64,000 bases of DNA from positions 23,861 through 87,860 of the IMG/VR virus record IMGVR_UViG_3300044730_001993; one strand, 5' to 3'. This DNA is from a virus. The translations under genes were made by a program, and so were the position numbers. Position 1 is the stretch's first letter, and each line of letters opens with the position of its first letter. This document shows positions 31,887 to 40,756 of the stretch, piece by piece. The notes beneath the pieces were generated by a model, which did no database searches, was not told where the DNA came from, and worked only from the letters and a program-made list of their open reading frames with translations.

Positions 31887-32462
31887 CTACCAGTTCTTGA
31901 CGATCCTCACGAGTCGCGCGTCGTTGTGCGGCTTGAGCACAACTTCGTGCTCGTGTCCGAAGCCGCGAGAGGCCAGCGGCGTATCGTCCTGCGCGTGGTG
32001 CGCGAGAACGTCGCTCGCCGCCACGTCGTACACGGCGACGAACTTCGCAGCGCCGGTCACGTCGTCGGTGGTGACGGAGAGGCCCGACGTTTCGTCCGCG
32101 GACTCGCCCTTGAGTCGCCGGTACATCCGCGCATGGTCGCCGCCGTGATGCGAGACGAACGCCCGCTCGACCCCGGCGTCCCACGCGCTTCGCTGCGCTT
32201 GCGGCAACGACTCGTAGTCGCTCAGAAGCGCGTTCTTCGCGTCGCGTGTGCCATAGAACACCCACTCGTTTAGGGACGGGTACAGGGTGTCTAGCGCAGA
32301 AGCGTAGGCCCGCTCGCGGAACCCGTTTCGCTGCGAGCGCCTCACGCTACCGGGCCGTGCGATCGCCGAGCACCCGCACACGACGCCGCGCCCGCGGTCG
32401 TCCGTGATCGAGCACGCACGCCCGCAACCGGCGCAGCGAACGCGACGCTTGCGCGCGGTCAT
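31887..32462 (-). CDS. Zinc-ribbon protein with internal Arg-Asn-Gly tag
   Basis: 191 aa. The N-terminal 31 residues have four Cys (VRCAGCGRAC, VVCGC) compatible with a zinc ribbon. SVRRSQRNGFRER follows at ~40, then a domain with YGTRDAKNALLSDYESLP and a C-terminal KFVAVYDVAASDV-type strand. The tag again lies between domains. ATG overlaps the upstream stop. Confidence 0.7.
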   Translation of the reverse strand: MTARKRRVRCAGCGRACSITDDRGRGVVCGCSAIARPGSVRRSQRNGFRERAYASALDTLYPSLNEWVFYGTRDAKNALLSDYESLPQAQRSAWDAGVERAFVSHHGGDHARMYRRLKGESADETSGLSVTTDDVTGAAKFVAVYDVAASDVLAHHAQDDTPLASRGFGHEHEVVLKPHNDARLVRIVKNW

Positions 32463-33055
32463 CGGCGATGTTTGCCCATCCGACGCGAGCCGTTACGCTC
32501 TGCACGGCGACGCTCCGCCTCATCGATGTCCGGGGTTTCGTTGAACGTAAGAAAACGACCCTCGCCGACGCGCTTGTGCATCCGCGCGAGACGTTCGTCG
32601 CCCTGCCAGCCGGGGATCGCCTCGATGCGCCCCGCCATCTTGGCGCGGTAGTTATCGCGATCGAGGTGACTCTCCATCGCCTCTACCACCGATGTTTTCA
32701 GCGCCTTTGATGCCTCGCGAGACCGCGCGCGAAGCCATGCAAGCCGAGCCGAAATAGGCGGCACCGCGCCACTGTTCCGCAGACCCGTGAACCACACGTT
32801 GTAGTCGACCTTGTCTCGCATCGTCATCGCATCCATCGCGTCGGCGAGACGGTCGTCCACGAACTCGCTTGCAGCGAACAACGACGTAACGTCGGGCACC
32901 CTCAGTTTCTCGTAGTGAAACTCGGTGATCTTGGCCGACGATTCGCCGTGAATGGCACGGAACTCGTAGCTGTAGTGCCGTTCGCCGCGAATCTTCTTTG
33001 TCTCGAAGCGAACGATCTCTTTGGCCGTCGCGCTGGTCTTCCACTCGTCTGCCAT
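32459..33055 (-). CDS. Hypothetical protein with C-terminal Arg-Asn-Gly tail, paralogue of part of 33099-34094
   Basis: 198 aa. C-terminal third: KMAGRIEAIPGWQGDERLAR, LTFNETPDIDEAERRR, then AERNGSRRMGKHRR. The RIEAIPGW-x-x-DERLARMH block is shared with the next gene upstream. The N-terminal part is alpha/beta. Function unknown. Confidence 0.7.
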   Translation of the reverse strand: MADEWKTSATAKEIVRFETKKIRGERHYSYEFRAIHGESSAKITEFHYEKLRVPDVTSLFAASEFVDDRLADAMDAMTMRDKVDYNVWFTGLRNSGAVPPISARLAWLRARSREASKALKTSVVEAMESHLDRDNYRAKMAGRIEAIPGWQGDERLARMHKRVGEGRFLTFNETPDIDEAERRRAERNGSRRMGKHRR

Positions 33056-33091
33056 TCGTCGATCCTATCGTCGGTGCGCGGTCACGCGCAA
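33056..33091 (-). promoter_or_regulatory. Sigma70-like leaderless promoter
   Basis: TTGCGC (33091-33086), 18 nt, TAGGAT (33067-33062), 6 nt, ATG 33055. Confidence 0.6.
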
Positions 33092-33098
33092 GTTGAGC

Positions 33099-34094
33099 CT
33101 ACCGCCGACTCCGCGGCGCCTTGCGGGGCTTCGCCGCCGAACGTCGCGCGGCACGCCGACCGTTCGTCGCAGCGCGGCGGCGCAGCGGCCCGAGCGCGGC
33201 TTCGACCTCCGCGTCCGTCGGGTAGTAGAACGGGACGCCGAAATCCTTCATCATCGCGCGCACCATGCGGAGTTGCGCCTCCGACGTGGCAACGCCGTCC
33301 GCGATCTGCGTTGCGAGCGTGCGGGCGAACTCAGCCGCGTCCGCGTTGCCCACGCGCTTCGCGATGGCGTACGCCTCGCGCAGTGCCACCGGGCGCCCAT
33401 CCCGCGGGTCGTAGGCGTCGGGGGCGACCGCACGCACGGGACCGGGCGCGGAGGGCGCTGCGGGGGCCGTGGGGCGCTGCGGCGGGGGTACGGACGGGGG
33501 CCGAGCGGCGGGGGCCGACGCACCGATGCCAGCGCGACGTTCCATCTGCTCGATATGCTGGTGCTCGCCTTCGGTGAGAACCTTCCTCTCGTCGGCGCGA
33601 TTGTGCATCCGCGCGAGACGTTCGTCGCTCCGCCAGCCGGGGATCGCCTCGATGCGAGCCATCGTATCGAGGCGGTATCGGCCACGATCGGGGACGCTTG
33701 CGTTGCGCTCGTAGAAGTCGGGCATCTTCGCGTACTCGGCGCGCATCGAATTGACGCCCTCGCGCCAGTTCTCACGCCAGTTCTTCGTGCGGTTGAAGCC
33801 CTTCTGCCCCTGCGCCCTCTTGTTCACCGTCTCCCCCGACACGGTGCTGATAAGCGAGAGTTGCATCGACCCTTCGCCCTTGCCGACGCCCTTGTCGCCG
33901 CTGCCGATCGTGGACGACACCTTGATCGCGACCTTGGGGCCGAGAGGGAGTCGGTAGATGCCCACATGGTTCGGGTCGCGCACCCACGGGGTGCCGAGCG
34001 TTTCGAGCCACGCTTCGAGGTCGGCGCGGGAGATTTCGACGTAGGTCGACGCGTTCGGGAACGAGCGGCGGGCAGTTCTCTTCGGGGTTCTCAC
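33099..34094 (-). CDS. Hypothetical protein with C-terminal Asn-Gly-Arg-Arg tail
   Basis: 331 aa. The middle contains the ARIEAIPGWRSDERLARMHN block shared with its neighbour, then a Pro-rich linker (PPSVPPPQRPTAPAAPSAP) and a helical domain. It ends RRRAATNGRRAARRSAAKPR. Function unknown; overlaps the helicase gene by 4 nt. Confidence 0.7.
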   Translation of the reverse strand: MRTPKRTARRSFPNASTYVEISRADLEAWLETLGTPWVRDPNHVGIYRLPLGPKVAIKVSSTIGSGDKGVGKGEGSMQLSLISTVSGETVNKRAQGQKGFNRTKNWRENWREGVNSMRAEYAKMPDFYERNASVPDRGRYRLDTMARIEAIPGWRSDERLARMHNRADERKVLTEGEHQHIEQMERRAGIGASAPAARPPSVPPPQRPTAPAAPSAPGPVRAVAPDAYDPRDGRPVALREAYAIAKRVGNADAAEFARTLATQIADGVATSEAQLRMVRAMMKDFGVPFYYPTDAEVEAALGPLRRRAATNGRRAARRSAAKPRKAPRSRR

Positions 34095-36442
34095 TTCGAT
34101 TGCTCCGTGCGCAGTTCGCGCGCGTTTCCGACGATCTCACGAAGCCCCGAAACGTAGTAGAGCTCACCGGGCTTCGCGGGGATTCCTCGCGCGGGGTCGC
34201 CTCGCAGGTTGAGCGGTCGCGTGACCGAGACGTACCAGAGGTTGAGTTCCTCTTGAACGTCCTTCGGGTTCTTCGGGCGGCGCTTCTGCCACCCGTCGAT
34301 GCCGTACTTGAACGTTTCATTGAGGATGAACACGCGGTTCGCCTCGCCGCCCTTGATGCGGTGAACCGACGTGAGCACGAGTCGCCCCGCAAGGTGCGCC
34401 TTGTACTCCTGCGGCGACATCGCCTTCACGTCGCCCTCGGTCGGCGCGATTTCCTTCAGGCGACGTTCTACTTCGGACGGGGTGTCGATGCCGGGGAGTT
34501 GCGTGAGGCCCGTGCGGTCGGGGTTCCAGAACGCGTTGTAGATGAGGTCGACCATCACGACTTCGTGATCTTCGTCGATCATCTGCGAAATGTTGCGGAA
34601 CTCCTTCCCGCTTCGACGTTGCAGTTCCGTAAGGCGCTCCCTTACCTCCGCGGATCGCGTGGCGCGCTCACGTTCGTGCCAGTTCTGGAGCGCCTCGATG
34701 AACACGCCCATATCGTCCGAGTCGCGCGTGCGCGCTCGGATCTTGTACATGATCTCCTTGAGTTCCTTCGCGATCGAACTGCCCTCTCCGAGAATCCACG
34801 GGGTGATGCCCTGCGAAATCGCGATGAGCGCCATCGGCACGAGCGCCATGTTCACGCGAGTGATTACGATATCGCCGCGGCCCCACATCTGAACCATTTG
34901 GCGCGAGTCGATGCGAGCGCACGTTCCTTCGGGGGTGCCTTCGGGCACCTCGAACTGCGGCACCAGTTTTCGCGCTTCGGCTGCGGAACACGCGGGCACG
35001 CGATACGATACGGAGAGCGGCAGAACCGTCGCATTCAACTGCTTGATGAGGCGCTTGATGGCGTCCGAGTCTGCTCCGCGGAATCGATACACCGCCTGCT
35101 TGGAGTCGCCCACGACGACAACGCGTCCACCGGGCGCGAGACTGCGGAACACGAGCGCGAGTTGCGCCTTGTCCATGTCCTGCGTTTCATCGACGAAGAT
35201 CACGTCGTACCGACGTTCGGGTTCCATGTCAGGCGTCGCCGCGACCACGAACGTCATGTCGCGGAACGAAATGAACGGAAGTCTACCGTTCTCGGTGATC
35301 TCGTCGTACGCCGCGAGGTCTTGCGGCCTCGCGATGCTGCGAGCGTATTTGGCATTGGCGGGCGGCTCTGTGAGTCGCGCGCGCTGCGCAGCATGAACCC
35401 ACCGCAGCACGTTCGCGTGCGTGAACCGCTGCGGCTTCGCCTGCGTGCCGCCGATGTACTCCCACTCTCGCGGGTCGCCCGACTCGGGGAGAAGAAGGTC
35501 GTGGTCGACTTGCACGGCGCGGATTTCGTCGTCACTGAGGGCGACGTAGCACTCGCAGAGCGAGCACAACTTCTCGATGCCTTCGAGAACGTCACGGAGC
35601 TTGTCGCCGCCGATTTGTTCGGGCACCGCAGCCCTCATCACCGCCTTGTCGCGAAGGTAGTCGAGGATGCCGGAGCTCTTGTGCTTCTTGCCCGCGGCGT
35701 AGCGAGCGTGCCAGTATCGCCGCAGGATCGAGTAACCGTGCGCCGAGAGCGTCGCGACCGTAACGTTCGTGAGGTTCGCGGGAATGCGAGCGTCGAGTTC
35801 CTTCTGAATGCTCGTGTTGAAGGCCACCACGAGAACGGAGAGGGAAGGGTCGATGTGCTTGAGAGCTTCGATCAAAACCGTAGTTTTTCCCGCCCCTGCG
35901 ACTGCCTCGATCACGAGGTGTCCGACGCCGTTGCGGATCTCATCGAAGATCGCCGTCTGGTAGTGCGACCACTTGCGTTCGGCTGTTGCGACGGCCTTGC
36001 TGCGCGAGTCTTCGGGGCGCGCTTCGAGCACCGCGCCTACGGGCGTTGAAGCCTCCTTGACGATCGCATCCTTCGGAGCGTCGGGCACGATTGCCAGTTC
36101 CCGACTCGACGGTGCTTCGTTCACGGGAATCGCGGGCTCGACCACCGTCACTTGTCGCGCGACGGGAACCGTGGGGATCGCGGCGCGCTCGGCTGCGTCC
36201 TTCGCCTTGTCCGCTTGCGAGAACACTCCGATGCTGGAACCGTTCAGGAGCGCCACGAAGCCCGCGGGACGAACGAGCGGCTCGCCAGCGATCATCGTAA
36301 CTGCGACCACGTTGTCGCCGATCGTCGTGCTCCACGACGTCGGGAACCCGAAGTTGCGCGTCCACACCGTCGGGGTGCTCCCGTTGCGGTGCGACTTGCG
36401 CGAGCGGACGATGCGGGGCGAACGGCGGGCGGAGCGACGCAT
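34091..36442 (-). CDS. UvrD/Rep superfamily 1 DNA helicase with N-terminal tag and extension
   Basis: 783 aa. Motif I AVAGAGKTT, motif II FVDETQDMD, motif III VVVGDSKQAVYRFRGA, a motif V-like LVLTSVHRIKGGE and motif VI YVSVTRP: an intact ATP-dependent translocase of the UvrD/PcrA type, 3'-5' by family. The first ~150 residues are extra: a basic tag SHRNGST (Asn 20), a small domain (VVAVTMIAGEPLVRPAGFVAL) and a linker. Likely role: phage replication or repair. The tag is unusual on a helicase and could target it. Confidence 0.85.
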   Translation of the reverse strand: MRRSARRSPRIVRSRKSHRNGSTPTVWTRNFGFPTSWSTTIGDNVVAVTMIAGEPLVRPAGFVALLNGSSIGVFSQADKAKDAAERAAIPTVPVARQVTVVEPAIPVNEAPSSRELAIVPDAPKDAIVKEASTPVGAVLEARPEDSRSKAVATAERKWSHYQTAIFDEIRNGVGHLVIEAVAGAGKTTVLIEALKHIDPSLSVLVVAFNTSIQKELDARIPANLTNVTVATLSAHGYSILRRYWHARYAAGKKHKSSGILDYLRDKAVMRAAVPEQIGGDKLRDVLEGIEKLCSLCECYVALSDDEIRAVQVDHDLLLPESGDPREWEYIGGTQAKPQRFTHANVLRWVHAAQRARLTEPPANAKYARSIARPQDLAAYDEITENGRLPFISFRDMTFVVAATPDMEPERRYDVIFVDETQDMDKAQLALVFRSLAPGGRVVVVGDSKQAVYRFRGADSDAIKRLIKQLNATVLPLSVSYRVPACSAAEARKLVPQFEVPEGTPEGTCARIDSRQMVQMWGRGDIVITRVNMALVPMALIAISQGITPWILGEGSSIAKELKEIMYKIRARTRDSDDMGVFIEALQNWHERERATRSAEVRERLTELQRRSGKEFRNISQMIDEDHEVVMVDLIYNAFWNPDRTGLTQLPGIDTPSEVERRLKEIAPTEGDVKAMSPQEYKAHLAGRLVLTSVHRIKGGEANRVFILNETFKYGIDGWQKRRPKNPKDVQEELNLWYVSVTRPLNLRGDPARGIPAKPGELYYVSGLREIVGNARELRTEQSK

Positions 36443-36475
36443 GGCGGGACACTACCGCGGAATCGTGCCGAACGT

Positions 36476-36886
36476 CTACCCCGTTCTCAGACCGAAGCCG
36501 TCGGCGGCGAGACGCCACACCATCGCCACCCACGCCTCCGCTACGGGCAAGCGGTCGCGCATCGCCGCTCGAAGGTCGCTCAGGCTCACTACGTCGCCCT
36601 CCCACGCGAACATCGGGCGTGTCGGTGGCGAGCGGACTGCTATGCAGTCGAGGTACTCCGCGAGAGCGACGTACAGGTCCGCATCGATCGCAGGCATCAC
36701 GCCGATCGTTGGCGTCCGATGCGGAGGAATTTCGCCGCTATCGCCACGCGATGCGCAGACCGAGGTGTGGATAACATACGCCTTGATCCACACGTCACCA
36801 GCGGCTCTCACGTACGGGTTGTTGAACCCCGCGGCGACCGCAGCGTCGATCAGTCGGTTGGCGACGGCGTCGAGTCGATTGCTCAC
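36476..36886 (-). CDS. Hypothetical protein
   Basis: 136 aa, mixed alpha/beta (NRLIDAAVAAGFNNPYVRAA, LYVALAEYLDCIAV). No family recognised. Overlaps the upstream gene by 4 nt. Confidence 0.65.
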   Translation of the reverse strand: MSNRLDAVANRLIDAAVAAGFNNPYVRAAGDVWIKAYVIHTSVCASRGDSGEIPPHRTPTIGVMPAIDADLYVALAEYLDCIAVRSPPTRPMFAWEGDVVSLSDLRAAMRDRLPVAEAWVAMVWRLAADGFGLRTG

Positions 36887-37404
36887 GTTTTCTGCCCCTC
36901 GATTCTCGCGATCTCGGCCCTGAGAAGATCGTTCGCCTCCTCGGCCATCGCGAGCATCAGCCTGATCGGCTTCGACTGCTCGCGCTCAATCAACCCGCCC
37001 TGCACGATGCCCTCTTGCAGCAAGAGCACCACGAGCGCCCACACGCCGTCGGACTCGTCACGGAGGTATCGGTTCTGCTCGCCGATGCACCCGGCGCTCG
37101 GCTCGCGACCGGGCCACGGTGCGCGACGCAGCCCCTTGATCGTCGCCTTCACGCCCGCCTCGCGCAACCACGCGACGATGCGCCGTGCCTCGTGCTCGAA
37201 CACCACCGGCTTCTCGTCGGGCCAGTGCAGCGCGGGAACCCACGGTGTCGCCGGGAACCTGCGAGCGACAACGGAGTCGCCCTCGCGGAGCACGGCTTCG
37301 ACCCACGGGCGCTTGCGGCGGGCGAGGCGCGCGTCGGCCGACTCCGCGGTGTGCTCGCCGAGAAACACGCGCGTCTCGTCGGGGTCGATCGCGTAGAGGC
37401 GCAT
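36883..37404 (-). CDS. Hypothetical protein
   Basis: 173 aa. Beta-rich N-terminus with Arg/Trp (RRKRPWVEAVLREGDSVVAR), then EHEARRIVAWLREAGVK and a helical C-terminus. No family recognised. Start overlaps the upstream stop (TGATG). Confidence 0.65.
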   Translation of the reverse strand: MRLYAIDPDETRVFLGEHTAESADARLARRKRPWVEAVLREGDSVVARRFPATPWVPALHWPDEKPVVFEHEARRIVAWLREAGVKATIKGLRRAPWPGREPSAGCIGEQNRYLRDESDGVWALVVLLLQEGIVQGGLIEREQSKPIRLMLAMAEEANDLLRAEIARIEGQKT

Positions 37405-37751
37405 CAGTCCCGCCACGGCGTCGCTCCCTCCCACGCAGCGCAGAAGTCGCGCAGCGCATCGTTGCATCGCGCTTCGATCGCGCGCGTTTTCGGCGTCTCG
37501 TTTTCGGGGTAGCCGTCAACGTAGAACCTGCGCTGGTACGAGACGTAGCGCAGTTTTCCTCCGTGCCCGAGCGCGCCGACGATGCGCAACTCGGTCGACG
37601 GACGCTCGCCGCGGGCTACCCGTTCAGACTCGTGCCGCACGTACTCCTCGCGGGAGAGGATGCGCAGTTCCGCGCCGTTCGCCGCCAGCGTGTCGTACAG
37701 CGCGGCGAAGAACGGTGCCACGAGCTCGGCCTGCTTGCGTTCGTCGCTCAC
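37404..37751 (-). CDS. Hypothetical protein
   Basis: 115 aa, GTG start in a GTGA overlap. Helical N-terminus (ELVAPFFAALYDTLAANGAE) and a beta hairpin (KLRYVSYQRRFYVDGYPE). Function unknown. Confidence 0.65.
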   Translation of the reverse strand: MSDERKQAELVAPFFAALYDTLAANGAELRILSREEYVRHESERVARGERPSTELRIVGALGHGGKLRYVSYQRRFYVDGYPENETPKTRAIEARCNDALRDFCAAWEGATPWRD

Positions 37752-37978
37752 GTCCGCGCTCCGTGGGCGCAGTGCTCGTGGCACTCGTCGGGCGAGGCGT
37801 CGTGCTCCTCGCAGAACGTGCAGCCCTTGCGCACGTCGGAGTGCGCGGTGCCGCCGCACTGCGGGCACCACGACCCGTAGTCGTCGGTGTTCGCGGTTGC
37901 GAGGGTGAATACGTGCCCGCGGACGCAGTGCATTGCGGCGCGGCGGTTGCCGCGAGCCTCGGTTACGGTGAATGCCAT
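37748..37978 (-). CDS. Cys/His-rich zinc-finger-like protein
   Basis: 76 aa with nine Cys/His-type ligands in pairs (CVRGH, CPQCGGTAH, CTFCEEHDAS, CHEHCAH), suggesting two small zinc sites. Untagged; heads a four-gene overlapping operon driven by a three-box promoter. Confidence 0.75.
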   Translation of the reverse strand: MAFTVTEARGNRRAAMHCVRGHVFTLATANTDDYGSWCPQCGGTAHSDVRKGCTFCEEHDASPDECHEHCAHGART

Positions 37979-37981
37979 GCG

Positions 37982-38028
37982 ACTTGTACGAGCGGAGCGA
38001 GCGAGTTCTTTACGTCGCCTCGCCGATT
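37982..38028 (-). promoter_or_regulatory. Three-box promoter of the 37978 gene
   Basis: AATCG (38028-38024), 9 nt, CGTAAAG (38014-38008), 17 nt, CGTACAAGT (37990-37982), 3 nt, ATG. Confidence 0.7.
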
Positions 38029-38038
38029 TCGTCGGCGG

Positions 38039-38599
38039 TCATCGCTTGCCGCCCGCGGTGGCGGGCAGCGTGTTCGTGAGCGAGTGCGTGCGCCCGACGT
38101 TCTGCGCGGCGCGGAGCGCACTGAGGAGGTGCGGCGCCACCACGCCGCTCTTGCGGCCCTCGACGGGCGGGAGCGGCATCGCTGCGAAACGGTAGCCGTT
38201 CTCCACCGTCTCGAACAGTTCCGCGAGTTTCGCGCGGTGGTGCTCGTAGAGTTCCACCGCGGAGAGAACCGCCGACTCCGAGCCGCGGAACTTCGTGGTC
38301 TTGCCGTCGGTGCGAAACTTCTCGTTCGCTCGCCCACGGTAGAGGGTCCGCCCGATGCTGAATGCCGCGCAGCCCGCGAACACCGCGCAGTGAACCGAGA
38401 GGCGCTCCTCGTACTCGTGCGCGTACGTTACGCACTGCTCGATCTGCGGTTCGCTCTCGGGGATCGACACTTCGGCGCCGTACTTCGCGATGTAGCGATC
38501 CATCACGCGGCGCGCGTTCTCGCGCTCCTCGGCGGTGGCGGTTTCGCACGACGCGATGGCGTGCAGGCGGCGGAACGTTTCGCGCGGGTTCTCACTCAT
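38039..38599 (-). CDS. DUF2786-like protein
   Basis: 186 aa. N-terminal ETFRRLHAIASCETATAEE and RENARRVMDRYIAKYGAE resemble the DUF2786 helix pair of phage/plasmid proteins; the middle (FRGSESAVLSAVELYEHHRA) matches the second conserved part of such proteins. Role unknown. Confidence 0.6.
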   Translation of the reverse strand: MSENPRETFRRLHAIASCETATAEERENARRVMDRYIAKYGAEVSIPESEPQIEQCVTYAHEYEERLSVHCAVFAGCAAFSIGRTLYRGRANEKFRTDGKTTKFRGSESAVLSAVELYEHHRAKLAELFETVENGYRFAAMPLPPVEGRKSGVVAPHLLSALRAAQNVGRTHSLTNTLPATAGGKR

Positions 38600-38671
38600 C
38601 TTGCTCTCCCAACGCCGCGAGCCCGCACCGCGCGAGTTGCGCAGGTACGGGCGTCGTGGCGGCGGCGTGCC

Positions 38672-38875
38672 TCACTTCGTGATGCGGACGACCTTCCACC
38701 CCTGCACGCTGGCGTTCATGCGGAGGAGGCCGTGCGCCGCCTTGCCCGCCGTCATGCGGACCTTGCCACTCTCGTCGATGGCGGCGATCCACCCGGCCTT
38801 CGGGGCGCGGCCGAAGCAACCGCGCATATCTTCGAGTGCCTTCGCGAGCGAAACCGTGTCGGTCGTGTTCTTCAT
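38672..38875 (-). CDS. Hypothetical small protein
   Basis: 67 aa. Helix, then a beta-strand segment (AGWIAAIDESGKVRMTAGKA) and GWKVVRITK. Untagged, with a three-box-class promoter 6 nt upstream. Confidence 0.65.
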   Translation of the reverse strand: MKNTTDTVSLAKALEDMRGCFGRAPKAGWIAAIDESGKVRMTAGKAAHGLLRMNASVQGWKVVRITK

Positions 38876-38881
38876 GGTGTC

Positions 38882-38928
38882 TCTTCTACGCCCGTCGGGG
38901 CGCCGTTCTTTACGACGCCCGATCATTT
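38882..38928 (-). promoter_or_regulatory. Three-box-class promoter of the 38875 gene
   Basis: AAATG (38928-38924, degenerate first box), 9 nt, CGTAAAG (38914-38908), 17 nt, CGTAGAAGA (38890-38882), 6 nt, ATG. Confidence 0.65.
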
Positions 38929-39150
38929 TTCCGCGCAGTGCTCGCAGTCGCACGGCTCGGCGCTCACCACGTCGCGCAGGAGCGCCGCTACGGACTCGCG
39001 GTGTACGCAGTGCGTCCCCTCGTACGCCCACCCCGGACGCAACTCCGCCCACAAGCTAGGCACTTCATCGACCGTCTCGTCCCACGCCGAGAGAACGCGC
39101 GGGTGCGCGAGGATTTTCTGCCACGACTTCGTTTTCGTAGGATTGCGCAT
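38923..39150 (-). CDS. Hypothetical small protein starting with Arg-Asn-Pro
   Basis: 75 aa. Begins MRNPTKTKSWQKIL, a very short tag variant; ends with PCDCEHCAEK, a possible metal site. The stop region overlaps the promoter of the next gene. CGTATAACT lies 4 nt upstream with a CGTGTAAG further up, an imperfect three-box-like promoter. Confidence 0.65.
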   Translation of the reverse strand: MRNPTKTKSWQKILAHPRVLSAWDETVDEVPSLWAELRPGWAYEGTHCVHRESVAALLRDVVSAEPCDCEHCAEK

Positions 39151-39219
39151 GCGCAGTTATACGCACCGCAACGACCCGCTTCTTACACGCCCCCGAAGTT
39201 TTCTTCGAGCGGGCAGAGC

Positions 39220-40269
39220 CTACCGCGTGCGGCGCCGCACGGACCGGCGACCGTTCTGCTCGCTCCTGCGGTCGTCGGGCAACTGGCCCACCGAGAACAG
39301 GTTGCGGTCGGGTTCGCCCTCGCGCGGGAGCGGGCGCTTGCGCCAGTACATCACGAGGCGACGGAACGCATCGAGTTCCCGCTGCGCAGACGCGATCGTG
39401 GCTTCGATGCGCTCGCGGTCGAACTTCTTCGTCGCGTTCTCGGCGGCGCGCTGCATCGACTCGATCAACTCGCCGAGCGCGGCGACGTTCTTCACCGTGC
39501 CCGCGGGCGACAACTCGAAGGGCGGGAACGCAACGCCGTCGCAACGTCCCTCGATGCCGCCCTGATAGCGGGGGCGCTCGTAGCCGTGCAGCACCATCAC
39601 GGGGAGGTCGCCGCGCCCAGCTTCGAGCTTGATGTTGCGGAAACACACGGGGCACGTTCCGGTGTTGTCGCGAGTCCGCGCCTCCGCGGGAACGTGCTCC
39701 TCGACGTTCAGGAAACGATTCACGCGCGCAACCCAGTCGGTCTCTTCGTCGAGCCACGAGGTCAACTCGTACGTCGAGACACCGGGCGCGCGACGCTTGC
39801 GACCGCTGGTTACGTCTACGACGTAGGTGCCGTGGCCCCGCATCGGCAGAAGCTCCACGGACTTGCCGTCGAGCGATGCGCGGATCGCGTCGACCGCGAC
39901 GACGCCCTCGTAGGTGACGTACCAGTAGCCATGCGCGACGTCTTCGGCGCTTCGGCGAACGTCGGAGAGGAACACGGCGCCCGACTTGAACTTCGCGGGG
40001 ATCTTGTCGACCACGCGAGTGCGGAGCGCGCTGGCGAGCGTCGCGAAACTCTCTTCGTCGTCGGCGTATGCGTGCGCTGGCCTGTTGTCTCCGACGCGAG
40101 CGAGCGCGACGAACTCCTCCGCGTGCCCACCGATCGCTTCGAGAACCGCCGCCAGTTGCGCGAACGTGAGCGATGCCGTCGCGCCCTTGCGGATCTTGAG
40201 CATCACCTCGCGCAACTTGTCGTCGGAGAGCGGCTTGCCGTTGCGGACGTGGTGTCGCGTGTTCTTCAT
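39220..40269 (-). CDS. Hypothetical protein with tags at both ends and a CxxC site
   Basis: 349 aa. N-terminal HHVRNGKPL (Asn 10) and C-terminal RRSEQNGRRSVRRRTR. The middle has a beta-rich domain (GYWYVTYEGVVAVDAI, GTYVVDVTSGRKRR), CPVCFRNIKLEAG as half of a zinc site and a helical region. A sigma70-like promoter (TTGCGG, 17 nt, CATAAA) lies upstream. Confidence 0.7.
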   Translation of the reverse strand: MKNTRHHVRNGKPLSDDKLREVMLKIRKGATASLTFAQLAAVLEAIGGHAEEFVALARVGDNRPAHAYADDEESFATLASALRTRVVDKIPAKFKSGAVFLSDVRRSAEDVAHGYWYVTYEGVVAVDAIRASLDGKSVELLPMRGHGTYVVDVTSGRKRRAPGVSTYELTSWLDEETDWVARVNRFLNVEEHVPAEARTRDNTGTCPVCFRNIKLEAGRGDLPVMVLHGYERPRYQGGIEGRCDGVAFPPFELSPAGTVKNVAALGELIESMQRAAENATKKFDRERIEATIASAQRELDAFRRLVMYWRKRPLPREGEPDRNLFSVGQLPDDRRSEQNGRRSVRRRTR

Positions 40270-40279
40270 GTCCGTCCCC

Positions 40280-40308
40280 TTTATGCCCGATGCGCAGTGC
40301 GCCCGCAA
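40280..40308 (-). promoter_or_regulatory. Sigma70-like promoter of the 40269 gene
   Basis: TTGCGG (40308-40303), 17 nt, CATAAA (40285-40280), 10 nt to ATG. Confidence 0.55.
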
Positions 40309-40315
40309 TGGCCGA

Positions 40316-40708
40316 TCACAACGCCACGCCCGCGGCGTCGTACCACCGCACGGCGCCGACGCCCGACAACGTGAGGTCGTCGATGGTGCCGAACGCCGCG
40401 CCTTGCGGCACGCCGTTGTGCGCGCGATGCTCGCGGAACACGGGGTCGAGCACCCACCCATCGAACGACGGCGAAACGATCACGGGCAAGCGCACGCACT
40501 CCGCGGCGGTGAATTGACTGCCGAGCGATACCAGTCGCCCCGTGATGCTCCGTGGTTGCGCGAACCACGAGAACGCACCTTCGCTGCGCTGGTGTCGCCC
40601 CGCGTGAACGCGGCGCACGTCGTCGGGCTCGATGCGAACGTCGGTGATCCCGAGTGCGGCGACGATGGTGTTGAGTCGGGCGGCGAGGCGCTCGCGTGTG
40701 GTCGGCAT
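40316..40708 (-). CDS. Hypothetical protein
   Basis: 130 aa. Helical start (RERLAARLNTIVAALGI), then beta-rich (ITGRLVSLGSQFTAAECVRL). No family recognised, no obvious tag. Confidence 0.65.
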   Translation of the reverse strand: MPTTRERLAARLNTIVAALGITDVRIEPDDVRRVHAGRHQRSEGAFSWFAQPRSITGRLVSLGSQFTAAECVRLPVIVSPSFDGWVLDPVFREHRAHNGVPQGAAFGTIDDLTLSGVGAVRWYDAAGVAL

Positions 40709-40756
40709 ACGCTACCGACGTGCGCTGCGAGCGCCGTATTCAGCGGGAGCGCGGCA